The notes beneath the pieces were generated by a model, which worked only from the letters and a program-made list of their open reading frames with translations, ran no database searches and had not been told where the DNA came from. From Nonomuraea endophytica (GTDB lineage Bacteria > Actinomycetota > Actinomycetes > Streptosporangiales > Streptosporangiaceae), in assembly GCF_014203235.1 (NCBI RefSeq), contig NZ_JACHIN010000005.1, positions 658,632 through 722,631 on the forward strand: DNA of 64,000 nucleotides. Direction: 5' to 3'. Position numbers and translations under genes: made by a program. The stretch's first letter is position 1, and each line of letters begins with the position of its first letter. Shown here piece by piece: positions 37,653-45,936 of the stretch.

Positions 37653-38809
37653 CCCCCGCCCCCCGACTGCTCCTGGCCGTCCCCTTCGTCAGCACGCTCG
37701 ACCGCTTCGCCATGCCGCCGATGATGGTCTCGATGGCCGCCCAGCTCGGGCTGCCGCTGTCGCAGGTCGTGCACGCGGTCGGCGCCTACGTGCTGGCGTA
37801 CGGGATCATGCAGCCGGTCTGGGGGATGGTCTCCGACCGGGCGGGGCTGGTCAGGACCATGCGGGTGGCGCTCGCGCTCGGCGCGGTGAGCACGATCGCC
37901 TCGGCCTTCACCGACTCGGCGCTCGCGCTGGCCCTGACCCGCGGTCTCGCGGGGGCCTGTTTCGCCGCGGCGATCCCCGGCAGCCTCGTCTACCTGGGCG
38001 ACACCGTCCCGGCCCAGCGCCGCCAGCGGGAGATCACGAACCTGATGGCGGGCGTGGCCGTGGGCACCGCGGTGGCCTCGACGGCCGCGGGCGTGCTGGT
38101 CCAGTACTCCACGTGGCGCATCGCCTTCGCCGCGACCGGCCTGGCCGCGCTGGCCCTGGCATGGGCGCTGGCCCGCCTGCCCGCTCCCCCGCGCCCGCGC
38201 GCCCACCTCGGCCTCGTCGCCCCGCTGGCCGCCGTCTCCCGCTCGCGGCCCGCGCTGCTCGTGCTCGCGCTGGCGTTCGTCGAGGGCGGCGTGCTCATCG
38301 GCGTGCTGACGCTGCTGCCCGCCGCGGTCGAGGCGGCGGGCGTGAGCGCGGCCGTCGCGGGCGCGGTCACCGCCGCCTATGGCATCGCGGTCCTGGCGTT
38401 CTCGCAGCTCGTCGGCTTCCTCTCGCGCCGCGTGCACGCCTGGCGGCTCATCGCGTACGGCGCCGCCGCCGCCGTGGCCGCCTGCGCGCTGGTGGCGCTG
38501 TCCAGATCGCCGGCCGCCGCGCTCGCCGGAGCCACCCTGCTCGGCGCGGCGTGGGCCGCCATGCACTCCTCGCTGCAGACCTGGGCCACCGAGGTGCTGC
38601 CGGCGGCCAGGGCCACCGTGGTGTCGGCGTTCGCCGGCTCCCTGTTCCTGGGCAGCGCGGTGGCGGCCGTCCTGGTCGCCGGTCTGGCCGAGCAGCAACG
38701 GTATGCTCAGATCTTCGGCTGGGCAGCGGCGCTGGCCGCCCCGCTCGGCCTCTTCGGGGCCCTGGGACGCAAACGATGGATCCGACCAGAAGGAGAGCCC
38801 GGCCGATGA
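37649..38809 (+). CDS. Major facilitator superfamily transporter
   Basis: A 386-residue protein with about 12 membrane helices. MFS motif A-like loops are seen after helix 2 (WGMVSDRAGLVRTMRVAL) and in the second half (GFLSRRVHAWRL). The substrate is not evident; location suggests uptake or efflux of the same compound handled by the neighbouring catabolic genes. It overlaps both neighbours by ATGA (37649-37652 and 38806-38809). Confidence 0.9.
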   Translation: MTPAPRLLLAVPFVSTLDRFAMPPMMVSMAAQLGLPLSQVVHAVGAYVLAYGIMQPVWGMVSDRAGLVRTMRVALALGAVSTIASAFTDSALALALTRGLAGACFAAAIPGSLVYLGDTVPAQRRQREITNLMAGVAVGTAVASTAAGVLVQYSTWRIAFAATGLAALALAWALARLPAPPRPRAHLGLVAPLAAVSRSRPALLVLALAFVEGGVLIGVLTLLPAAVEAAGVSAAVAGAVTAAYGIAVLAFSQLVGFLSRRVHAWRLIAYGAAAAVAACALVALSRSPAAALAGATLLGAAWAAMHSSLQTWATEVLPAARATVVSAFAGSLFLGSAVAAVLVAGLAEQQRYAQIFGWAAALAAPLGLFGALGRKRWIRPEGEPGR

Positions 38810-39834
38810 AAGCCAACCGGCCATCCGCTCCGACGCTGCGCGACATCGCCGAGGCCGTCGGCGTCCACACCACGACCGTCTCCCGCGCCCTGAACCCCAG
38901 GACGCAGAACCAGGTCGGCGCCGACACCGTGCGCCGGGTGCGCAAGGCCGCCAAGGACCTCGGCTACCAGCCCAACCCGATCGCGCTCAGCCTGCGCACC
39001 TCCCGCTCGCGCACGGTCGGCCTGGTCATCCCCGACATCACCAACCCTCTGTTCCCGCCGATCGTGCGCGGCATCGAGAGCGCGCTGGAGGCCGGCGGCT
39101 ACAGCGGCTGGATCGTCAACACCGACAACGACCCGCAGCGCGAGCGCAAGCTCATCGAGTCGCTGCGCTCGCGGCAGGTCGAGGGACTGATCGTGGCGAC
39201 CGCGCGGCTGGAGCACCCGCTGCTGGCCGAGCTGCACGCGGCCGGGGTGCCGCTCGTGCTGGTCAACCGGCGGGTCGAGGGCATCGACGTGCCGTGCGTG
39301 ACGGCCGACGACGCGGCCGGGGTGAGCGCGGCCGTCGCCCATCTGGCCGGGCTCGGGCACACCCGCATCGCCCACCTCGCCGGGCCGCAGACGACCTCGA
39401 CGGGGGCGGCCAGGGCTCGGGCGTTCCGGCATGCCGTACGGGATCTGGGACTGTCCGACGAGCCGGGGCTCGTCGTGGAGTGCGCGCAGTGGAGCGAGGA
39501 GGCGGGGGCGAGCGCGGCGCGCTCGCTGCTGGACGCGCGGACGGATGTCACGGCGGTGGTGGCGGGCAACGACCTGATCGCGCTGGGCTGCTACGACGTC
39601 TTCGGCGAGCGCGGCATCGACTGCCCGGGCGACATCAGCGTGGTGGGCTTCAACGACATGCCGTTCCTGGACAAGCTGCGCCCGCCGCTGACCACCGTGC
39701 ACGTGCCCCACCACGACGTCGGGGTGGAGGCGGCGCGCATGCTGCTCGACGGCATCGAGGATCCCGAGCGGCCCGCCCGGTCGATGCTGCTGCCGGTCTC
39801 GCTGGTCGTCAGGGGTTCGACGGCGCCCCGCTGA
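38806..39834 (+). CDS. LacI-family regulator, probable regulator of the 22.5-39.8 kb locus
   Basis: A 342-residue LacI repressor. Helix-turn-helix LRDIAEAVGVHTTTVSRALN is at ~11-30, followed by a hinge and an effector domain with GLVIPDITNPLFPPIVRGIE and DISVVGFNDMPF, ending SLVVRGST. The start is ATG 38806, overlapping the MFS stop. It is the natural candidate to bind the palindromes at 32603-32616 and 36710-36725, the second being in its own operon promoter, which implies autoregulation. The inducer is unknown. Confidence 0.93.
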   Translation: MKANRPSAPTLRDIAEAVGVHTTTVSRALNPRTQNQVGADTVRRVRKAAKDLGYQPNPIALSLRTSRSRTVGLVIPDITNPLFPPIVRGIESALEAGGYSGWIVNTDNDPQRERKLIESLRSRQVEGLIVATARLEHPLLAELHAAGVPLVLVNRRVEGIDVPCVTADDAAGVSAAVAHLAGLGHTRIAHLAGPQTTSTGAARARAFRHAVRDLGLSDEPGLVVECAQWSEEAGASAARSLLDARTDVTAVVAGNDLIALGCYDVFGERGIDCPGDISVVGFNDMPFLDKLRPPLTTVHVPHHDVGVEAARMLLDGIEDPERPARSMLLPVSLVVRGSTAPR

Positions 39835-39915
39835 ACCGGTCTTTTACCGTATGGATCGCGCAAACCTTTCGTCTCTTCGGCGTGCACGACAAATCACACT
39901 TAGTAGCCTCAGGAC

Positions 39916-41304
39916 GTGTCACGCATGTGGGCGGGGTCCCTGCGCGGACGGGTCACGCTCATCGCCACCGCAGTGGCCGCGTCCGTGCTGATCCCGGCGG
40001 GGGTCGGCGGCGTCGCGGTGGCCAGATCCGTGGTGGAGAACGGTCTGTGGCGCTCCACCCGCGAGGCGGCCTCCCAGGTGTCCGCCCAGGTCCGCGACGG
40101 TGGGCTGCGCGGGGGCACGATCCCGCTGACCGACGCCACCGTGAACCTCATCCAGGTCGTCGAGCCGGGTGGACGGGTCATCGCGCGCAGCGCCGCCGCC
40201 GCCAACATGCCGCCGCTCACCACGATGTGGCCGCCGCCCGACAACCGCATCATCAGCACCGTCATGTGCGAGGACGAGGAGTGCGTCCACCTGAGCGCCA
40301 TCCGGATCGACACCGCCCCCGACTCCCCGGTCGTCTACGCCGGCCGCGCCACCCCCGGCGTGCTGTCCACGCGGGTGCTGGAAGCCGTGGTGTTCGCGCA
40401 GGTGGCGATCCTGGTGGGACTGGCCTCCTGGGCCACCTGGCTGGTCACCGGCCGCGCGCTGCGCCCCGTCGCCGTGATGCGCGCCGAACTCGACGCCGTC
40501 AACGCCAGCGACCTCAGCCGCCGCGTCGCCCAGCCCCCGGGTGACGACGAGGTGGCCGAGCTCGCCCGTTCCATCAACAGCACGCTCGCCCGCCTCGAAC
40601 GCTCGGCCGACCAGCAGCGCCAGTTCGCCTCCGACGCCTCCCACGAGCTGCGCACGCCCATCGCCGGCCTGCGCGCCCAGCTGGAGTCCGCCCAGCTTTA
40701 CCCGGACGACACCGACGTCGGCGAGCTCGTGGCCGGCGCCCTGCGCGACACCGACCGGCTGGAGGCGATCATCACCGACCTGCTCCTGCTGGCCCGCATC
40801 GGCTCGCGCGTGGACGTGGTCAAGGAGTCGGTCGACCTGTCGGAGCTGGTGCGCGAGGAGCTCATGGGCCGCCACGACCTCATCCCCGTTCGCGACGCCC
40901 TGGCCGACGGCGTGATCGTCGAGGGGGTACGCATGCAGCTGTCGCGCCTGCTCACCAACCTCCTCGACAACGCCGAGCGCCACGCCGATACCCACGTGAC
41001 CATCTCCGTGGAGGCCGAGGAGGGCTACGCGGTCCTGGAGGTCGCCAACGACGGGGCCGAGATCCCGACGCAGGACCGCGAGCGCATCTTCGACCGCTTC
41101 ACCCGCCTGGACGCCGCCCGCAGCCGCGACGCCGGCGGCACCGGCCTGGGCCTCGCGATCGCCCGTGACGTGGCCCTGGCCCACCGCGGCATCATCAGCG
41201 CCGAGGAGGCGATCCGCGGCGCCCGCTTCGTGGTACGCCTGCCGCTGGCCCCCGGCACCCAGGAAAACGGACCCACACAAAGGACAGATAACGCGAATCC
41301 ATAG
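39916..41304 (+). CDS. Orphan HAMP-domain sensor histidine kinase
   Basis: A 462-residue membrane kinase: helix 1 at ~12-37, an extracytoplasmic sensor of ~110 residues containing a CEDEEC motif, helix 2 at ~152-172, and HAMP at ~172-228. The H-box is FASDASHELRTP at ~238 (phospho-His in SHELR), with the N-box LLTNLLDNAERHA and the G-box GGTGLGLAIARD. No response regulator lies beside it, so its partner is elsewhere. The GTG at 39916 gives the longest frame; the in-frame ATG 39925, ten bases after AGGA, is an alternative. Downstream is a methyltransferase gene, probably unrelated. Confidence 0.88.
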   Translation: MSRMWAGSLRGRVTLIATAVAASVLIPAGVGGVAVARSVVENGLWRSTREAASQVSAQVRDGGLRGGTIPLTDATVNLIQVVEPGGRVIARSAAAANMPPLTTMWPPPDNRIISTVMCEDEECVHLSAIRIDTAPDSPVVYAGRATPGVLSTRVLEAVVFAQVAILVGLASWATWLVTGRALRPVAVMRAELDAVNASDLSRRVAQPPGDDEVAELARSINSTLARLERSADQQRQFASDASHELRTPIAGLRAQLESAQLYPDDTDVGELVAGALRDTDRLEAIITDLLLLARIGSRVDVVKESVDLSELVREELMGRHDLIPVRDALADGVIVEGVRMQLSRLLTNLLDNAERHADTHVTISVEAEEGYAVLEVANDGAEIPTQDRERIFDRFTRLDAARSRDAGGTGLGLAIARDVALAHRGIISAEEAIRGARFVVRLPLAPGTQENGPTQRTDNANP

Positions 41305-41336
41305 AAATCACATGGCGCTACCGCGATCATGTGGGG

Positions 41337-42158
41337 ATGACGGAGCAGGCTCCCCAGGGCGTGGACCCGCGGATCCCCAATGCGGCCCGCATGTATGACT
41401 ATTTCCTCGGCGGCAAGGACAACTTCCAGGCCGACAGGGAACTGGCCGAGCTGGTGCTGGCCGTACTGCCCGAGGCCCGCGAGGGAGCGCTGCAGAACCG
41501 GCTGTTCATCGGCCGCATGGTCCGCTACCTCGTGGACCAGGGGATCACCCAGTTCATCGACCTCGGCTCCGGGCTGCCCGCGCGGGAGAACGTGCACGAG
41601 GTGGCCCACCGGCACGCGCCCGAGGCCAAGGTCGTCTACGTCGACAACGATCCCGTCGTCTGCACGCACGGCCGGGCCCTGCTGGCCGACCCCGAACGGG
41701 TGCTCATGCTGGAGGCCGACGCCCGGCTGCCGGAGCTCGTCCTGGACGACCCCGGGGTCAGGAAGCTGATCGACTTCGAGCGGCCGGTGGCGCTGCTCAT
41801 GATGTTCTTCCTGCACCTGGTGCCCGACTCCGACGACCCGCACGGGTTCGTGGCGGCGTACCGGGAGGCGCTCGCGCCCGGCGGCTACCTCGCGCTCACC
41901 CACCTGAGCACGGACTGGAAGAGCGAGCGCACCCAGCAGATCGTCGAGGTGTACCAGCAGGCCAGCGCCCCGTTCTGTCCCCGCTCGGGCAGGGAGATCG
42001 AGGCGTTCTTCGGCGACTTCGAGCTGATCCCGCCGGGGCTGGACACCGGCCTCGGCACGGTCTGGCCGTTCGCCGACCCCGAGGCCACGATGTTCCTGGA
42101 CGAGGACCTGGCCCGCATGGGATACGCCGGCATCGGCCGCAAACCCGCCCCCTTCTAG
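41337..42158 (+). CDS. S-adenosyl methyltransferase of the SAV2177 type
   Basis: A 273-residue SAM-dependent methyltransferase family protein typical of actinobacteria: DPRIPNAARMYDYFLGGKDNFQADRE at the N-terminus, FIDLGSGLPARENVHEVA as SAM motif I near 68, VVYVDNDPVV near 100, and GGYLALTHLSTD near 185. The family members occur in many copies in these genomes; their substrates are not known. The start is ATG 41337; a GTG two codons earlier is possible. A hairpin terminator follows at 42231. Confidence 0.9.
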   Translation: MTEQAPQGVDPRIPNAARMYDYFLGGKDNFQADRELAELVLAVLPEAREGALQNRLFIGRMVRYLVDQGITQFIDLGSGLPARENVHEVAHRHAPEAKVVYVDNDPVVCTHGRALLADPERVLMLEADARLPELVLDDPGVRKLIDFERPVALLMMFFLHLVPDSDDPHGFVAAYREALAPGGYLALTHLSTDWKSERTQQIVEVYQQASAPFCPRSGREIEAFFGDFELIPPGLDTGLGTVWPFADPEATMFLDEDLARMGYAGIGRKPAPF

Positions 42159-42230
42159 CCGTACGGCCCGCCCTCTCGCCGCACTCAGCGACCAAGAGAC
42201 GGGCCACCCTTCGCCAGAGTTTCCCGAGCC

Positions 42231-42254
42231 CTCCGGGGGACCTTTCCCCCGGAG
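42231..42254. terminator. Bidirectional hairpin terminator
   Basis: Perfect 10-bp stem CTCCGGGGGA/TCCCCCGGAG with a CCTT loop, between the convergent methyltransferase and dctA genes. More imperfect GGGATCC/CCCGGG-rich dyads follow up to 42330. Confidence 0.75.
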
Positions 42255-42336
42255 TCCCGGACCGGATCCGGGATCGCCGCCGTTTCCCGGGATCCCGGAG
42301 GGGTCACCCCTTTCCCAGGATCCCGAGGTGGAGGGG

Positions 42337-43665
42337 TTAGCTGACCGGTTGCATTGCGGGGGTGCGGGGGTCGGGCTTGTGCTCGTCCTCGTCCAGCAAC
42401 GTCGCCTCGTCGAACGGCGCCCGCCCCGCCAGCACGTCCAAGGCCCGATCCCGGTCGAACTCCTTGGTCCACGTCCCCACCAGCACCGTCGCCACCGCGT
42501 TGCCGGCGAAGTTCGTCAGCGCCCGCGCCTCGGACATGAACCGGTCGATGCCCACGATGAGCCCGACCCCGTCCACGAGTTCGGGCCGGTGCGACTGCAG
42601 GCCGCCGGCCAGCGTGGCCAGTCCGGCCCCGGTCACGCCCGCCGCCCCCTTCGAGGCGATGACCATGAACAGCAGCAGGGAGATCTGCTCCCCCAGCCCC
42701 AGCGGCGCCCCGGTGGCCGAGGCGATGAAGAGCGTGGCCATGGTCAGGTAGATGGCGGTGCCGTCGAGGTTGAAGGAGTAGCCGGTCGGCACCGTGATGC
42801 CGACGACGGGGCGGCTGACGCCGAGGTGCTCCATCTTGGCGATGAGCCGCGGCAGCGCCGACTCCGACGACGACGTGGACAGGATGAGCAGGAACTCGCG
42901 CCCGAGGTAGCGCAGCAGCGACCACAGGTTGATCCGGGCGACCAGCCACAGCATCGGCCCGAGCACCAGCCCGACGAACAGCAGGCAGGTCACGTAGAAG
43001 CCGATCATGATGACGGCCAGCGACTGCAGCGCCTTGACACCGGTCGAGCCGACGACCGCGGCGATCGCGCCGAAGGCGCCCACCGGCGCGGCCCACATGA
43101 TCATGGCGAGGATCCGGAACACGAGCCGCTGGATGTGCCCGATGCCGTTGAGGATGGGCGTGGCCTTGGGGCCCATGGCCTGCAGGGCGAAGCCGGCCAG
43201 CAGCGCGACGAGCAGCGTCTGCAGCACCTGTCCGTCGGTGAAGGCCGACACGAGCGTGGTCGGGATGATGCCGAGCAGGAAGTCCGTGGTGCTGGCCTCG
43301 CCGCCCTTGGCCGCCTCCGCGGCCGCCGACTCCTTGGCCGCGTCGGTCAGCTGCAGGCCGGCGCCGGGGTCGAGCATGTTGCCGACGACCAGGCCGATGA
43401 CGAGCGCGACGGTCGACATGGCGATGAAGTAGCCGAGCGCGAGGCCGCCGACCTTGCCGACCTTGGCCGCCTTGGTGACCGAGCCGACGCCGAGCACGAT
43501 GGTGCAGAAGATGATCGGGCTGATCATCATCTTGATCAGCGCCACGAAGCCCGTGCCCAGGGGTTTGAGCTCCTTGCCGACCTCCGGCCAGACGAGTCCG
43601 ATGGCGATTCCGGCCACCACGGCGACGATGACGGCCAGGTAGAGATAGCGGGTGCGATCACGCAT
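42337..43665 (-). CDS. dctA: C4-dicarboxylate/cation symporter (DctA family)
   Basis: A 442-residue member of the dicarboxylate/amino acid:cation symporter family, with the serine-rich reentrant loop STSSSESALP near 268, the NLDGTAIY motif near 298 and the second hairpin region KGAAGVTGAGL near 340. The SSSESALP and NLDGTAIY motifs are those of DctA, so fumarate, succinate or malate uptake driven by cations is expected. It is divergent from a CitA/DcuS-type two-component system that probably senses the same acids and controls it. ATG 43665 follows GGAG. Confidence 0.93.
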   Translation of the reverse strand: MRDRTRYLYLAVIVAVVAGIAIGLVWPEVGKELKPLGTGFVALIKMMISPIIFCTIVLGVGSVTKAAKVGKVGGLALGYFIAMSTVALVIGLVVGNMLDPGAGLQLTDAAKESAAAEAAKGGEASTTDFLLGIIPTTLVSAFTDGQVLQTLLVALLAGFALQAMGPKATPILNGIGHIQRLVFRILAMIMWAAPVGAFGAIAAVVGSTGVKALQSLAVIMIGFYVTCLLFVGLVLGPMLWLVARINLWSLLRYLGREFLLILSTSSSESALPRLIAKMEHLGVSRPVVGITVPTGYSFNLDGTAIYLTMATLFIASATGAPLGLGEQISLLLFMVIASKGAAGVTGAGLATLAGGLQSHRPELVDGVGLIVGIDRFMSEARALTNFAGNAVATVLVGTWTKEFDRDRALDVLAGRAPFDEATLLDEDEHKPDPRTPAMQPVS

Positions 43666-43719
43666 GGGGGGTCTCCGGCTTTGGAGGAAACTTCTGGTTG
43701 TGCGACTATGCGCTGCACA

Positions 43720-43733
43720 GTGACCCAGGTCAC
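43720..43733. promoter_or_regulatory. Palindrome GTGACCCAGGTCAC in the dctA/kinase divergent region
   Basis: Perfect 6-bp arms GTGACC and GGTCAC around CA. It matches the pattern GTG-N6-GNCAC reported for Streptomyces Crp binding, and it could equally be a response-regulator site. It lies midway in the 100-bp region between divergent genes. Confidence 0.55.
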
Positions 43734-43765
43734 CATTGCGTTCATTTCGTACATCGGGAGGATCG

Positions 43766-45214
43766 ATGAGGCGCTGGAGCCTCGCAGGTCAGATGCTCCT
43801 GCTGCAGTTGGTGGTGGTCGCCGTCACCGTGGCCGGCGGGGCGGTGCTGGCGGTGGTGCAGGCCCACCACCTGCTCACCGAGGAGGCGGCGAACACGGCG
43901 AGCGCGGTCGCGCAGACCGTCGCCACCTCGCCGGACGTGCTGGCCGGCCTCGGCGCGGCCGACCCGTCGGCGACGCTGCAGCCCTACGCCGAGCGGGTAC
44001 GGCTGCGCGCCGGCGTCGACTTCGTGACCATCATGAGGCCGGACGGCACCCGATACACCCACCCGAACCCGGCGGAGATCGGCAAGCGCTTCCTCGGCCA
44101 CACCGCCCCGGCGCTGGCCGGGAACACCTTCACCGAGACCTACACCGGCACGCTCGGCCCCTCCAAGCGCGCCGTCACTCCGGTGATGCGCGACGGACGG
44201 GTCGTCGCGCTGGTCAGCGTGGGCTTCACAGTCGACCGGATCACCGCCCGGCTCTACGACCAGCTCGTCTGGGGGCTGGTGGCCCTGCTGGCGCTGCTCG
44301 CGGGCGGGGCGGGCACGTGGCTGGTCACCGCCCGGCTGCGCCGCCAGACCCACGGGCTCGGGCCGGTGGAGCTGGGGCGCATCCATGCCCACCACGAGGC
44401 CGTGCTGCATGCCGTACGGGAAGGACTGCTTCTCGTCGGCAGGGACGGGACGCTGACGCTCTGCAACGACGCGGCCCGCACGCTGCTGGACCTGCCGCCC
44501 GACGCGGAGGGACGGCCCGCGCCCGAGCTCGGCGAGGACCGTGTGCACCTGATCGGGGACCGGGTCCTGCAGGTGAGCCGCACGCCCAGCGAGCTGGGGA
44601 CGGTGGTGACCGTGCGCGACCATACCGAGCTGCAGGCGCTGGCCGGGCAGCTGGACGCCGAGCGGGGCTTCGCCGAGTCGCTGCGCTCGGCGGCGCACGA
44701 GGCGGCCAACCGCCTGCACACCGTGATCACGCTGGTGGAGCTGGGGCGGGCCGAGCAGGCGGTGGCCTTCGCGACGGCGGAGCTGCGCTCGGCGCAGGAA
44801 CTTACCGACCGGGTGGTGGGTTCGGTGCGCGAGCCGGTCCTGGCCGCGCTGCTGCTGGGCAAGAGCGCGCAGGCCGCCGAGCGCGGCGTCGAGCTGGTGA
44901 TCAGCGAGGACAGCAGACTGGACGACGTGGAGATGGCGGCGCGCGACCTGGTGACGATCGTCGGCAACCTGCTGGACAACGCGATCGAGGTGGCCTCGCG
45001 CGTGGAGGTGACGGTGCGCACGGAACCGGACGGGATCGTGGTCAGGGTGAGCGACGACGGCCCGGGACTGCCGGAGCCGGAGGCGTTCGCGAAGGGCTGG
45101 ACGACCAAGGGCGACGGCAGGGGGCTCGGCCTCGCGCTGGTCGGCCAGGCGGTACGCCGTCTGGGCGGCACCATTGAGGTGGACGGCTCGGCCTTCACGG
45201 TGAGGCTGCCGTGA
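43766..45214 (+). CDS. CitA/DcuS-type sensor histidine kinase
   Basis: A 482-residue kinase with two membrane helices (~8-32 and ~160-182) bracketing an extracytoplasmic PDC/PAS sensor (DFVTIMRPDGTRYTHPNPAEIGKRFLGHT, the DcuS/CitA ligand pocket region). A cytoplasmic PAS follows at ~210-290. The kinase core has AAHEAANRLHTVITLVELG (phospho-His in AHEAANRLH), NLLDNAIEVA and GRGLGLALVG. It should sense C4-dicarboxylates or citrate outside the cell. ATG 43766 has GGGAGG 4 bases before. It is coupled to the response regulator gene by GTGA. Confidence 0.92.
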   Translation: MRRWSLAGQMLLLQLVVVAVTVAGGAVLAVVQAHHLLTEEAANTASAVAQTVATSPDVLAGLGAADPSATLQPYAERVRLRAGVDFVTIMRPDGTRYTHPNPAEIGKRFLGHTAPALAGNTFTETYTGTLGPSKRAVTPVMRDGRVVALVSVGFTVDRITARLYDQLVWGLVALLALLAGGAGTWLVTARLRRQTHGLGPVELGRIHAHHEAVLHAVREGLLLVGRDGTLTLCNDAARTLLDLPPDAEGRPAPELGEDRVHLIGDRVLQVSRTPSELGTVVTVRDHTELQALAGQLDAERGFAESLRSAAHEAANRLHTVITLVELGRAEQAVAFATAELRSAQELTDRVVGSVREPVLAALLLGKSAQAAERGVELVISEDSRLDDVEMAARDLVTIVGNLLDNAIEVASRVEVTVRTEPDGIVVRVSDDGPGLPEPEAFAKGWTTKGDGRGLGLALVGQAVRRLGGTIEVDGSAFTVRLP

Positions 45215-45876
45215 TCTCCGTGCTCGTCGTCGAGGACGAGGAGATCACGGCCGAGGCCAACCGCATCTACGTGGAGCGGATCCCCGGCTTCGAGGTGGCC
45301 GGGGTGGTCCGCTCCGGCGGCGAGGCGCTGCGCTTCCTGCGCGCCACCCCGGTGGACCTGATCCTGCTCGACCTCTACCTGCCCGACATGCACGGACTCG
45401 AGGTCATCCGCGCCGTGCGCGCCGCCGGCCTGCTGTGCGACGTCATCGCCATCACCTCCGCGCGCGACCTGGCGATGGTGCGCTCCGCCGTTTCTCTGGG
45501 CATCTCGCAATACCTTCTCAAACCGTTCACCTTCACCGCCCTCCACGAGAAACTCGAGAGGTACGCCAGATTTCGCCAGGACGCCGGGCAGATCATCGGC
45601 CAGGGCGACGTGGACCGGGTCCTGGGCACGTTGCGCGGGACCTCGCGCCTGCCCAAGGGCATGCAACAGGACACCCTGGACGCCGTCGCCGCGGAGCTCG
45701 GCGCGGCCGAGGAAGGGATGTCCGCGCAGGCCCTGGGCACGGCGACCGGCATGTCCCGCGTCACCGCCCGCCGATATCTGGAGTATCTGGTGGAAATCGG
45801 CTCAGCGGTACGGCTTCCGCGCTACGGGGGCGTCGGACGGCCAGAACTTCTCTACCGGATGACCCCGCGCAGTTAA
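45211..45876 (+). CDS. CitB/DcuR-type response regulator
   Basis: A 221-residue regulator: receiver domain ~1-120 (VLVVEDEEITAEANRIYVERIPGF, phospho-Asp in ILLDLYLPDMHG, Lys in YLLKPF) and a C-terminal helix-turn-helix (ALGTATGMSRVTARRYLEYL). GTG 45211 overlaps the kinase stop (GTGA, 45211-45214). Likely target: the divergent dctA promoter. Confidence 0.94.
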   Translation: MISVLVVEDEEITAEANRIYVERIPGFEVAGVVRSGGEALRFLRATPVDLILLDLYLPDMHGLEVIRAVRAAGLLCDVIAITSARDLAMVRSAVSLGISQYLLKPFTFTALHEKLERYARFRQDAGQIIGQGDVDRVLGTLRGTSRLPKGMQQDTLDAVAAELGAAEEGMSAQALGTATGMSRVTARRYLEYLVEIGSAVRLPRYGGVGRPELLYRMTPRS

Positions 45877-45936
45877 TTCGGGGTTCAATTCGGGGGCCTA
45901 GCTTCGGGTGGCACCTACGTATCTCAAGGAGTCACC

